Source: JAWXCB01 sp034440455
GTDB taxonomy: Bacteria > Bacteroidota > Bacteroidia > Chitinophagales > CAIOSU01
NCBI GenBank assembly: GCA_034440455.1
Contig: JAWXCB010000026.1
Location: 1-43,974, forward strand
Length of the DNA: 43,974 nt
Reading direction: 5' to 3'
Made by a program: the position numbers and the translations under genes. This document shows, piece after piece, positions 1 to 6,733 of the stretch (the stretch's first letter is position 1; each line of letters starts with the position of its first letter). Below the pieces are notes generated by a model. The model was not told where the DNA came from and did not search any database. It saw only the letters and a program-made list of their open reading frames with translations.

Positions 1-3
1 ACC

Positions 4-148
4 TCTTCGGAAAATGTAATTCTCATTTAGAGAAAGCCTCTTTTGTTTATGATGCAGTTTGGACTCCCCTCTCCAAATGGAGAGGGGGCGGGGGTGAGGT
101 GGTGCAAAAGCGCGCGTTACCCTTTAGTCAAAGAGTATTTTCCGAAGA
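4..148. repeat. short inverted-repeat element (MITE-like)
   Basis: The 12-mer TCTTCGGAAAAT at 4-15 recurs as its exact reverse complement at 137-148. Between the arms lies a hairpin formed by CCCCTCTCC and GGAGAGGGG. Two perfect arms about 120 bases apart around a palindromic core resemble a small non-autonomous mobile element or the end of a decayed insertion sequence. No target-site duplication can be judged, because the left flank is at the window edge. Confidence 0.35.
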
Positions 149-276
149 AGTCTAATATACTTACGAGGGGGAACGGTGTCAAAGTTGATGTATTCCTCTG
201 AACCCCCAAGACTATCCACATAGCTTAAATACCAGCCACTTACCAAGGCGAATAGCCAGAGCTTGGTAGAGAAGGA
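124..276 (-). pseudogene. possible decayed coding remnant (50 codons)
   Basis: On the minus strand a frame stays open for 50 codons and ends in TAA at 124-126, with no ATG. The translation reads like protein (it contains SGWYLSYVDSLGG and NFDTVPPRKYIRLLRK), and its last codons overlap the right arm of the flanking inverted repeat. That is how the 3' end of a transposase gene often sits in an insertion sequence. I do not recognise the family. Open frames of this length also occur by chance, so this is weakly supported. Confidence 0.2.
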
Positions 277-358
277 TTAATGCCCGGACTGGCATTAAAA
301 AATTGCTGTTAGTATCAATGAAACTAACCTTAAAGTTTAATACTTTTATGATATTTTC

Positions 359-2419
359 GTGCATTTTTTTAAAACAACACTCACTTCTGCCCTCATCATT
401 TTCGCATCACTGGTGTCTTATGCCCAATGTGTGCCGCAGCCTCCTCCCGATCCCATTGACATTTCACGACTCGGAAGAACACTGACATTTTCCAGCGCTT
501 CCATCAATAGCGGTGGGAACTTTGCCACTATCGCTCCGGGCGCTGCATTTTCTGTTTCATTTGATTTCAGAGTTTCCGCCAACATCACTGCCTGCCCCGG
601 CTGCATCACCTACTTTTATGTTGGCGTGGCGGGAACATTAGTACCCGGAAGCCCAAGCACAACAACTTATCCGAACACGGATTGCATCGGATCGCTGTAT
701 GGGGGACAAACTGGCAGCTACGTTTCCAGCTTCACTGCTCCTTCAACACCCGGCTATTACTACATCACGACAGATGCCACGTGGACATACTGGTGTCATC
801 AGTATGCGGTGTATCATGACAACTGCATTAGCGATGCGATAGCGCTTATCGTGGTGGGTAATCCTCCACCGATGACGGTTGCTTTGGATTCCGTAAAAAA
901 TATTTCTGTTTGCGGTGGAAATGATGGCGGAATTTTCATCACTCCAACTGGCGGTGCGGGATGTTATCTCTATAGCTGGTCGAGTGGTGGTACTGCGCAA
1001 GACCTGACTAATGTATTTGCAAGTTCTTACAGTGTGACCATTTCAGACGGTGGCTGTGACACTGTGTTGAGCGCGATTGTAAATGACCCAGATTTTGGTT
1101 TTTTGCTTCCGAACGATACTGCTCTGTGCATTGGAGATTCTTTATTGCTCAATGCGGGCATAGTTGATTCAGTTATTTGGCAAGATGGTTCTCACGCGCT
1201 CAGTTATTCCGTTACCATTACCGGGACTTACTGGGCGACAGCTTTTTCAGGATTATGTACAGAGATTGATACCATCAATGTGATTTTCAATTCTCATCCA
1301 ACGCCCAGTCTTGGCAACGATACTGCGATTTGCGAAGGAAGTTTGATGCTTAACGCAGGTGCTGGTTACGACATCTATCTATGGCAGGATAGCTCACAGG
1401 CAAGTTCCTTTTCCGCTACAAGTTCAGGAATTTATTGGGCAGAGGTAAGCTTGAATTCCTGCACGGGAAGAGATTCTGCCGTGATAACTTTTGATTCTCT
1501 TCCCGTTGTTGAATTGGGAAATGATACTATCGTCTGCGAAGGGGATGTTCTTTCGCTTGATGCCACTTCGCCCAGTGCTTTTTATAACTGGCAGGATGGT
1601 TCAGCAAATCCGGTTTATCCGGTGAGCACTTCAGGAACCTATTCGGTCACTGTCACAAAAGGTGTTTGCAGTATGAACGATTCAGTGACGATTACGGTGA
1701 ATCAATTTCCATCGGTGAATTTGAATGTTAGCTATTTGCTTTGTGGTGATGATACGATTATTCTGGATGTGTCATCAAGTGGCAGCAGTTATCAATGGCA
1801 AGATGGTGCAACTCAGGCTGTGTATGATGTAACTTCCGGTGGTACTTATTCCGTGAGCGTGTCGAATGGTCCTTGTGAAACGGCTGACACTGCGGAAGTA
1901 ACGGCTGAACTTCTTCCGCAGGTGAATCTTGGAGTTGACGTTGAAAATTGTGTCGGCAAAATTGACATCACGCTGGATGCTTCCTTCGATGGAGCGAATT
2001 ATTTATGGCAGGATAATTCAACGGCTGCTACATTCACCGCGAAAACTGCGGGAGTTTATTCCGTGTCAGTTAATAATCAATGCGGAACAGCAAGCGACAG
2101 CATTTCCATCAATGTAAAAGATTGCGGATGCAAAGTGGGTTTCCCTTCTGCCTTCAGCCCGAACGGTGACGGCAAGAATGATTTCTTTAAACCCTTAGCG
2201 GGTTGCGCCATTGGTAATTTCAGGCTCTTGATTTTTAACCGCTGGGGAGAGAAAATCTTTGAAACAAGCGATACTAAGTTGGGTTGGGATGGCGCTTACA
2301 AGGATGCGTTGCAGGATTTGGGAGTGTATATGTGGTATGCGGAATATTCCATCCCTAACGGAAACGGGGGTGTTTTCAAAAGCGTGAAAGAGTCGGGGAG
2401 TGTGATATTAATTCAATGA
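359..2419 (+). CDS. T9SS type B sorting domain protein with tandem Ig-like repeats
   Basis: This 686-residue protein starts at a GTG followed by a clear signal peptide (residues 1-23, ending SYAQ). A domain of roughly 140 residues follows, then five tandem repeats of about 68 residues starting near residues 249, 318, 386, 455 and 523. Each repeat has the pattern LGNDT..C.G...L.A, then WQDGS, then GTYSV, typical of Ig-like adhesin repeats. The C-terminus (about residues 600-686) is a gliding-motility-associated type B sorting domain, with FSPNGDGKNDFF and FNRWGEKIFE. Such proteins are exported by T9SS and released or attached outside the cell, so an adhesin or surface-layer role is inferred. 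An upstream ATG at 348 is in another frame and was rejected. Confidence 0.85.
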   Translation: MHFFKTTLTSALIIFASLVSYAQCVPQPPPDPIDISRLGRTLTFSSASINSGGNFATIAPGAAFSVSFDFRVSANITACPGCITYFYVGVAGTLVPGSPSTTTYPNTDCIGSLYGGQTGSYVSSFTAPSTPGYYYITTDATWTYWCHQYAVYHDNCISDAIALIVVGNPPPMTVALDSVKNISVCGGNDGGIFITPTGGAGCYLYSWSSGGTAQDLTNVFASSYSVTISDGGCDTVLSAIVNDPDFGFLLPNDTALCIGDSLLLNAGIVDSVIWQDGSHALSYSVTITGTYWATAFSGLCTEIDTINVIFNSHPTPSLGNDTAICEGSLMLNAGAGYDIYLWQDSSQASSFSATSSGIYWAEVSLNSCTGRDSAVITFDSLPVVELGNDTIVCEGDVLSLDATSPSAFYNWQDGSANPVYPVSTSGTYSVTVTKGVCSMNDSVTITVNQFPSVNLNVSYLLCGDDTIILDVSSSGSSYQWQDGATQAVYDVTSGGTYSVSVSNGPCETADTAEVTAELLPQVNLGVDVENCVGKIDITLDASFDGANYLWQDNSTAATFTAKTAGVYSVSVNNQCGTASDSISINVKDCGCKVGFPSAFSPNGDGKNDFFKPLAGCAIGNFRLLIFNRWGEKIFETSDTKLGWDGAYKDALQDLGVYMWYAEYSIPNGNGGVFKSVKESGSVILIQ

Positions 2420-2567
2420 TGATTTTAGATTGACTCTGCCGATTGAATTGAATAATCCGTCCTATCAGGGAACACTACTGGGAACATTTGGTTTTCGCCA
2501 ATAGATACTTCTGAACTTATGACGAGAACGCTGCGCGAGTTACAAAGGAAACGAGGTCAGTACGCGC

Positions 2568-2593
2568 CACCCTTCGACTCCGCTCAGGGGTGA
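2568..2593. repeat. small dispersed palindromic repeat
   Basis: The non-coding stretch 2420-2628 contains a CACCC/GGGTG imperfect palindrome around CTTCGACTCCGCTC, a sequence type that recurs in intergenic DNA of many bacteria. It is preceded by GAGGTCAGTACGCGCCA, which is nearly repeated at 38049-38065. It lies between convergent genes (359-2419 and the VWA gene) and may help end transcription. It lacks a T-tract, so it is not a textbook terminator. Confidence 0.35.
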
Positions 2594-2628
2594 ACCATCG
2601 TGCGGGCACTCAAGCAATGGCGCATTCG

Positions 2629-3843
2629 TCAATACTTCTCCTTCGCTGTTTGATACTTTACTTTCTTATCCTTCAGGGCTTTCATGCATTCCGCGATGCC
2701 GCTGACGGTCATGGGAAACATGCGGGTGCCGGTGAATTCGCGGATGATTTTGGTGGATGCGAAATAATCCCAGCCGTGCTCGGCATTGGGGTTTATCCAG
2801 GCGAGGTAGGGGTAATGTTCTTTGAGGCGCAGGAGCCACGCAAGCCCGCTTTCGGGGTTGTTGTGCTCGATGCTGCCGCCTGAATGGGTGATTTCATAAG
2901 GCGACATGGCGGCATCGCCCACGAAGATGACTTTGTAATCGCGGTTGTATTTGTGCATCACATCGAAGGTGGGGATGCGGTCGCTGCGCCTGCGATTGTC
3001 GCGCCACACGCTTTCGTAAACGCAGTTGTGGAAGTAGAAATATTCTAAATGTTTGAATTCGTGGCGGGCGGCTGAGAAGAGCTTTTCGCAGGTTTCGATG
3101 TGGTCGTCCATGGAGCCGCCAATGTCGAAGAAGATGAGCACCTTGACGCGGTTGCGCTCGGAGGGCACCATCTTGATGTCTAACATGCCGGCATTGCGGC
3201 AGGTGCGGTCAATGGTGTCGTCAATGTCGAGCTCTTCCTGGATGCCTTCGCGGGTGAAGACGCGCAGACGCTTGAGGGCGAGCTTGAGGTTGCGGGTGTC
3301 GAGCTCTTCATCATCCTTGAGGTTGGCGAACTGGCGCTGGTCCCACACCTTGATGGCGCTGCGGTTGCGGCTGCCTGCCTGCCCGATGCGGAATCCTTCG
3401 GGGTTGTAGCCGTTGGCTCCGAACGGTGAGGTGCCGCCTGTGCCAATCCATTTGTTGCCGCCTTCGTGGCGCTTCTTCTGCTCTTCCATCAATTCTTTGA
3501 AGCGCTCCATGAGCTTGTCGAGCCCGCCCATAGCTTTGATGAGGGCTTTTTCTTCTTCGGTGAGATGGCGTTCGAGGTTTTTGCGGAGCCACTCTTCAGG
3601 GATTGTGCTGCCGAATAATCCATCAGCTTTTTTCTGGATGCCTTTGAAGTATTCTCCAAAAAGCTGGTCGAACTTGTCGAGGTGGGCTTCGTGCTTGATG
3701 AGGATGGAACGGGAGAGATAATAGAAGTCGTCAATGTTGCCTGAGTAGAGTTCTTCATTGAGACCTTGCAGGAGGGTGAGGTACTCGTGGAGGCTTACCG
3801 GGAGGCCGTTTTGCTTAAGCGAATAGAAGAAGTCTAAAAACAT
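2629..3843 (-). CDS. CoxE-type VWA domain protein
   Basis: This 404-residue protein has no signal peptide. Its N-terminal half is helical and charged. The C-terminal half is a von Willebrand A fold with a MIDAS metal site, D240-x-G242-x-S244, and downstream acidic residues in VIFVGDAAMSP. CoxE-like VWA proteins act with MoxR AAA+ ATPases as chaperone pairs that mature or activate other proteins. The matching ATPase lies on the same strand at 5747-6583, separated by unrelated genes. The specific client is unknown. A perfect -7 box sits 21 bases upstream of the start. Confidence 0.85.
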   Translation of the reverse strand: MFLDFFYSLKQNGLPVSLHEYLTLLQGLNEELYSGNIDDFYYLSRSILIKHEAHLDKFDQLFGEYFKGIQKKADGLFGSTIPEEWLRKNLERHLTEEEKALIKAMGGLDKLMERFKELMEEQKKRHEGGNKWIGTGGTSPFGANGYNPEGFRIGQAGSRNRSAIKVWDQRQFANLKDDEELDTRNLKLALKRLRVFTREGIQEELDIDDTIDRTCRNAGMLDIKMVPSERNRVKVLIFFDIGGSMDDHIETCEKLFSAARHEFKHLEYFYFHNCVYESVWRDNRRRSDRIPTFDVMHKYNRDYKVIFVGDAAMSPYEITHSGGSIEHNNPESGLAWLLRLKEHYPYLAWINPNAEHGWDYFASTKIIREFTGTRMFPMTVSGIAECMKALKDKKVKYQTAKEKY

Positions 3844-3863
3844 GGGTTCTGAAAATGCAAATA

Positions 3864-3871
3864 CAAATTTA
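3864..3871 (-). promoter_or_regulatory. candidate -7 box for the VWA gene
   Basis: The minus strand reads TAAATTTG, an exact match to the Bacteroidota -7 consensus TAnnTTTG, 20 bases before the ATG at 3843. A -33 TTG is not obvious at the usual distance. If functional, the VWA gene has its own promoter, consistent with its separation from the MoxR gene. Confidence 0.45.
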
Positions 3872-3886
3872 ACCCTGACTTTCGGA

Positions 3887-4840
3887 TTACCTTACTTCAT
3901 AACCGTGAAACTCCCATTTGTTTTTTATTGTAAAGGATTGCGTATCCGGCAATGGGATATTTCCGCAAAAATCCATTACCGTGAATTGATTGGATTGAGG
4001 AACAAACAGCAGCGTATATAAGCCCGCGACCTTAATGGGCGACAATAAGGAAAGTTTAAACTGTTGCGCATATAATCCAGATAGGCACTCGCCTGCTGAG
4101 ACGCTTGAAATGATAGTGGGAACATGTCCTGAAATGGAAAAATTATTTCCCTTCGGGTTTATGGAATTGCAAAATATGGGATGTGAAAAACGAACTATCA
4201 ATGATGCGGAATCTGCACTAATTCCGACAAAACTTATTTCAGGTGGAGGAATATCGTTTATATCAGCGCTGCCCAAAGACAAATTCAGCGTGTATCCCGA
4301 GCCGGATGTCCTGAAATTGTCAATCATCAATACATAGGTCTCACCTGTAGTTACACTTAGTGGACTGCAAAAAGAAGGACCTGCAGAGGGTTCAAAGTTA
4401 TTGTCGTATCCTGCTTTAAGACCAGTATCTGAAGTTTGGGATGTCGAATCCAAATAAGCAGAGTAATTACAGCGCACTTCAAGACTGTCATTATTAAAAA
4501 TTTCATCACAGGCATGTCCGGTAAGATTAAACAAAGCAAAGTCATAATCATCACTGCTTTTATTTGGAGTAATTGAAAATTCGAGATCACCCGGACGAGA
4601 AATGGTGAATATATACCAAACTGAATTACGTTCTCCCCACACGCAACTATGGGCGGTGTTGATTTCAGAAATGCTTCCAAATCCTTTGTAAGATTTTTCC
4701 TGAAAGTAAACCGCTTTACATACGGGAATAGCATTCAAACAATCCTGTTCGGAACCGGTGATTTGTGCAACAGAGCAATATGGTATGAGAAGTTGCGCCA
4801 GAAACAAGGCACAGAACAACGCTGAGATTTGACGCTTCAT
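3887..4840 (-). CDS. secreted protein resembling gliding-motility-associated N-terminal regions
   Basis: Starting at the ATG at 4840, this 317-residue protein begins with a signal peptide (MKRQISALFCALFLAQLLIP, cleavage probably after SVAQ). The following 170 residues match a pattern seen at the N-terminus of very large Bacteroidota surface proteins: DCLNAIPVC, then NSVWYIFTISRPGDLEFSIT, then DDYDFALFNLT. The rest looks like an Ig-like beta-sandwich. It ends at EFHGYEVR without the PKD repeats and T9SS sorting domain these proteins usually carry, so it is either truncated or a stand-alone periplasmic form. A longer TTG start at 4870 was rejected because it spoils the signal peptide. It sits inside the MoxR/VWA pair. 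Confidence 0.65.
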   Translation of the reverse strand: MKRQISALFCALFLAQLLIPYCSVAQITGSEQDCLNAIPVCKAVYFQEKSYKGFGSISEINTAHSCVWGERNSVWYIFTISRPGDLEFSITPNKSSDDYDFALFNLTGHACDEIFNNDSLEVRCNYSAYLDSTSQTSDTGLKAGYDNNFEPSAGPSFCSPLSVTTGETYVLMIDNFRTSGSGYTLNLSLGSADINDIPPPEISFVGISADSASLIVRFSHPIFCNSINPKGNNFSISGHVPTIISSVSAGECLSGLYAQQFKLSLLSPIKVAGLYTLLFVPQSNQFTVMDFCGNIPLPDTQSFTIKNKWEFHGYEVR

Positions 4841-4974
4841 TAGAAATGAAAAATGCGAACCCTTATGCAATTTACAGGCAACGTAGCGAGGAAACCTTTT
4901 ATTTTCTAAACCCTATCCGTTGCCTGTTTTCCCAATCATCGCGGTTTTGCTTTTCGTGCAAGAGCAAATCGAAG

Positions 4975-5283
4975 TTAGGATTGTAACCTCTTTTTTAGCA
5001 GTTCGGGATTTCTGCGGCTGTCCCATATTGCCAACAGATACAATTCGCTATCGAATTCCTTTTAAACAATCAGATAATCTCTCACCACTTTCACTCTTAC
5101 GCTTTCAATTTGCGTAGGGCTTCCTATCCCCGGGCGCACTTTGATTTGTTTGATGGCAATGCTAAATAGCTTTCGCAGTTTTTTGCTGTAAGCCGTTGAC
5201 TTGTTTCTTTGTTTCCAATATTCCAGAATTTCCTTGCGGTCGTTTTGAGCATTGAACGACCAAATCACTTTTCGTTTAGCCAT
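4975..5283 (-). pseudogene. RelE/ParE-type toxin interrupted by in-frame TAA
   Basis: Reading begins at the ATG at 5283 (MAKRKVIWSFNAQNDRKEI) and gives a typical RelE/ParE N-terminus with KLRKLF, GSPT and VRVKVVRDYLIV. A TAA at 5062-5064 stops it at 73 residues. The same frame continues immediately for 28 codons, with LYLLAIWDSRRNPELL, the conserved C-terminal strand of the family, and ends at 4975-4977. Read through, the protein would be 102 residues, the normal size. A single base change of a tyrosine codon (TAT/TAC) to TAA explains it. The lost part holds family-conserved residues, so the short product is probably inactive. It overlaps the antitoxin gene by 19 bases. Confidence 0.8.
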
Positions 5284-5498
5284 TCATCAATTTCTTTGTC
5301 GGCTTCTTTTTCGGTAAGATAATCGCCCCGCTTGATTTGCTCCTGCGCTTCCTGCACGATTTGAACCTGCTTATCGCTCAATAGGTATTTTCCTTTTGTT
5401 TCTAATTGGAGCAAACGTCCGATTTCTTTCAGAAGCTGCTCGTTATCCATTTCACGGATAGTGCTGATGAGTTTCTCCTTGAGTTCGATAGTTGACAT
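5265..5498 (-). CDS. antitoxin of the RelE/ParE-type pair
   Basis: This 77-residue acidic protein starts with MSTIELKEKLISTIREMDNE and ends DYLTEKEADKEIDEWLNEK. The layout of a short helical N-terminal half and a C-terminal tail, with the partner toxin start overlapping its last 19 bases, is typical of Bacteroidota type II antitoxins. No clear DNA-binding domain is visible. Its toxin is broken, so the gene may now be a leftover or may neutralise a related toxin encoded elsewhere. A TAATTTGC promoter-like element lies 15-25 bases upstream. Confidence 0.75.
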   Translation of the reverse strand: MSTIELKEKLISTIREMDNEQLLKEIGRLLQLETKGKYLLSDKQVQIVQEAQEQIKRGDYLTEKEADKEIDEWLNEK

Positions 5499-5523
5499 CG
5501 GTTTGTTTTAAAGCAAATTAAAA

Positions 5524-5682
5524 TTATGAAAATGTCACTTTCAAGTATCCTTCTACCGCTTCATAAATATTGGGAATTAACTCTTCCATAGTGTCAGCCT
5601 GCGTGAAGCATCCGGGCAGTGAAGGCACTTCAGCTCAGTAGCCTTTCTTTTCATCTTCGTGTACAAGAACCTTTAGTTTCAT
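5524..5682 (-). pseudogene. HicB-family antitoxin interrupted by in-frame TGA
   Basis: From the ATG at 5682 the frame reads MKLKVLVHEDEKKGY, then TGA at 5635-5637, then AEVPSLPGCFTQADTMEEL and NIYEAVEGYLKVTFS, ending in TAA at 5524. Without the TGA this is a 52-residue HicB-like protein, whose hallmark is GGYWAEVPxLPGCxxxGDTxEE. The stop replaces the family's tryptophan, so a single TGG to TGA change is the simplest cause. No hicA is adjacent: 5683-5746 is too short and the other side is the next antitoxin gene. It is an orphan or remnant. Confidence 0.8.
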
Positions 5683-5709
5683 AAGAAACGATTTATTAAA
5701 AATTTACAA

Positions 5710-5740
5710 CAGATTCTATCGCTTCAAGCGATAGAATCTG
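5710..5740 (-). terminator. perfect hairpin after the MoxR gene
   Basis: A 15-base arm at 5710-5724 is perfectly repeated in reverse complement at 5726-5740 with one base between, which folds to about a 13-bp stem with a 5-base loop. It begins 7 bases past the stop of the MoxR gene. On the minus strand it is followed by TTGTAAATTTTTAAT, a moderately T-rich tail. It would separate the ATPase transcript from the toxin-antitoxin debris downstream. Confidence 0.6.
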
Positions 5741-5746
5741 TATAAC

Positions 5747-6583
5747 TCAATGACGGTAAATCTTCCCCAGATTCAGCAATAACTCCATGTCATGCTCATT
5801 CTTCAATAATGCGCCTGCATGTGGTGGAATGTAGGTGCGTAAGTCAGCGCCTTCCATTTCTTTTTCGTCCACGTTGTCCATTAATAAAAGTTTGAGCCAG
5901 TCCAGCAATTCGCTTGTCGTTGGTTTCTTTTTGATGCCGCGTACATCGCGGAGTTCGTAGAAGACTTTCATTGCGTTTGTGACGAGCTTTTTCCGCAAGC
6001 CGGGATAATGCACGTTCACGATTTCCTGCATGGTTTCTTTTTCAGGGAAGCGGATGTAGTGAAAAAGACATCTGCGCAAAAACGGGTCTGGCAGTTCCTT
6101 TTCGTTATTGGAAGTAATGAAAATAATGGGGCGGTGTTTCGCGCTGATGGTCTTGCTTAATTCGTAGCAGAAGAATTCCATCTTGTCTAATTCAAGCAGC
6201 AAGTCGTTTGGAAATTCGATGTCGGCTTTGTCAATTTCATCAATCAGCAGCACGACAGGTTCGTCAGTTTCAAAGGATTCCCAGAGTTTTCCTTTCTTGA
6301 TGTAGTTGGCGATGTTCTCAACGCCTTCTCTTCCCAACTGCGAATCACGCAGCCGTGAAACGGCATCATATTCATACAAACCTTGCTGAGCAATGGTAGT
6401 TGACTTGATGTGCCAGGTAATGATTTTTTTATTCAATGCTCTTGCTACTTCATGAGCAAGCAATGTTTTTCCGGTCCCGGGTTCGCCCTTGACCAACAAT
6501 GGTTTCTCCAAATGAATGGCTGCGTTGACTGCCACCTGTAATTCGCGGGTGGCGATATAAGATTCTGTTCCTTTAAACTGCAT
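5747..6583 (-). CDS. MoxR-family AAA+ ATPase
   Basis: This 278-residue protein, from the ATG at 6583, has Walker A GEPGTGKT (residues 33-40), Walker B LLIDEID (112-118), a sensor-1-like ITSNNEKELPDPFLRRC and a helical lid. MoxR ATPases use ATP to remodel or insert cofactors into partner proteins together with CoxE-type VWA proteins. The partner VWA gene lies downstream on the same strand but 1.9 kb away. A 23-residue upstream extension (starting near 6652) is translated palindromic repeat plus promoter and was rejected. A TATCTTTG -7 box at 6606-6613 supports the shorter start. Confidence 0.9.
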   Translation of the reverse strand: MQFKGTESYIATRELQVAVNAAIHLEKPLLVKGEPGTGKTLLAHEVARALNKKIITWHIKSTTIAQQGLYEYDAVSRLRDSQLGREGVENIANYIKKGKLWESFETDEPVVLLIDEIDKADIEFPNDLLLELDKMEFFCYELSKTISAKHRPIIFITSNNEKELPDPFLRRCLFHYIRFPEKETMQEIVNVHYPGLRKKLVTNAMKVFYELRDVRGIKKKPTTSELLDWLKLLLMDNVDEKEMEGADLRTYIPPHAGALLKNEHDMELLLNLGKIYRH

Positions 6584-6605
6584 TGAAAAGTTTTTAATTG
6601 AAAAC

Positions 6606-6613
6606 AAAGATAG
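6606..6613 (-). promoter_or_regulatory. candidate -7 box for the MoxR gene
   Basis: The minus strand reads TATCTTTG, an exact match to TAnnTTTG, 22 bases before the ATG at 6583. The palindromic repeat at 6620-6648 lies directly upstream and would cover the -33 region, so the repeat may have replaced or may now form part of this promoter. Confidence 0.5.
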
Positions 6614-6619
6614 CACAAG

Positions 6620-6648
6620 GGGATTCCGGCATAAAGCCGGAATGACAG
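6620..6648. repeat. REP-like palindrome, copy 1
   Basis: A 29-base sequence containing ATTCCGGC-ATAAA-GCCGGAAT (8-bp stem, 5-base loop) is identical to 27551-27579. It is a short dispersed extragenic palindrome. It lies between the divergent MoxR and TonB-receptor genes, immediately upstream of the MoxR -7 box. Confidence 0.8.
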
Positions 6649-6733
6649 GCAAAGCCGCTCCAATATCAATTGACTTTCGTCAGTAAGTCTTAAACGCAAT
6701 GCTGTAATTTTCCGCTCCAATAAATCAAAAGTT

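Larger units (their letters stand above)
1..358. other. gene-poor left end
   Basis: No convincing gene is visible before the coding start at 359. The stretch holds a pair of 12-bp inverted repeats (4-15 and 137-148), a C/G-rich hairpin around 68-95 of the kind scattered through many Bacteroidota intergenic regions, and an open minus-strand frame at 124-276 that may be the tail of a decayed gene. Two more small inverted repeats lie near 240-300. I see no recognisable RNA gene or riboswitch here. Confidence 0.5.

Noticed and set aside
150..302. Possible structured RNA or riboswitch before the gene at 359
   Set aside because: Only short, weak palindromes are present and no known consensus was recognised.
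348..485. ATG-initiated frame at 348 as the start of the surface protein
   Set aside because: It is in a different frame from the long gene, and the GTG at 359 gives a normal signal peptide.
6584..6652. N-terminal extension of the MoxR gene starting MPVIPALCRNP
   Set aside because: It is translated palindromic repeat plus promoter; homologous ATPases begin at MQFKG, and a -7 box lies inside the extension.
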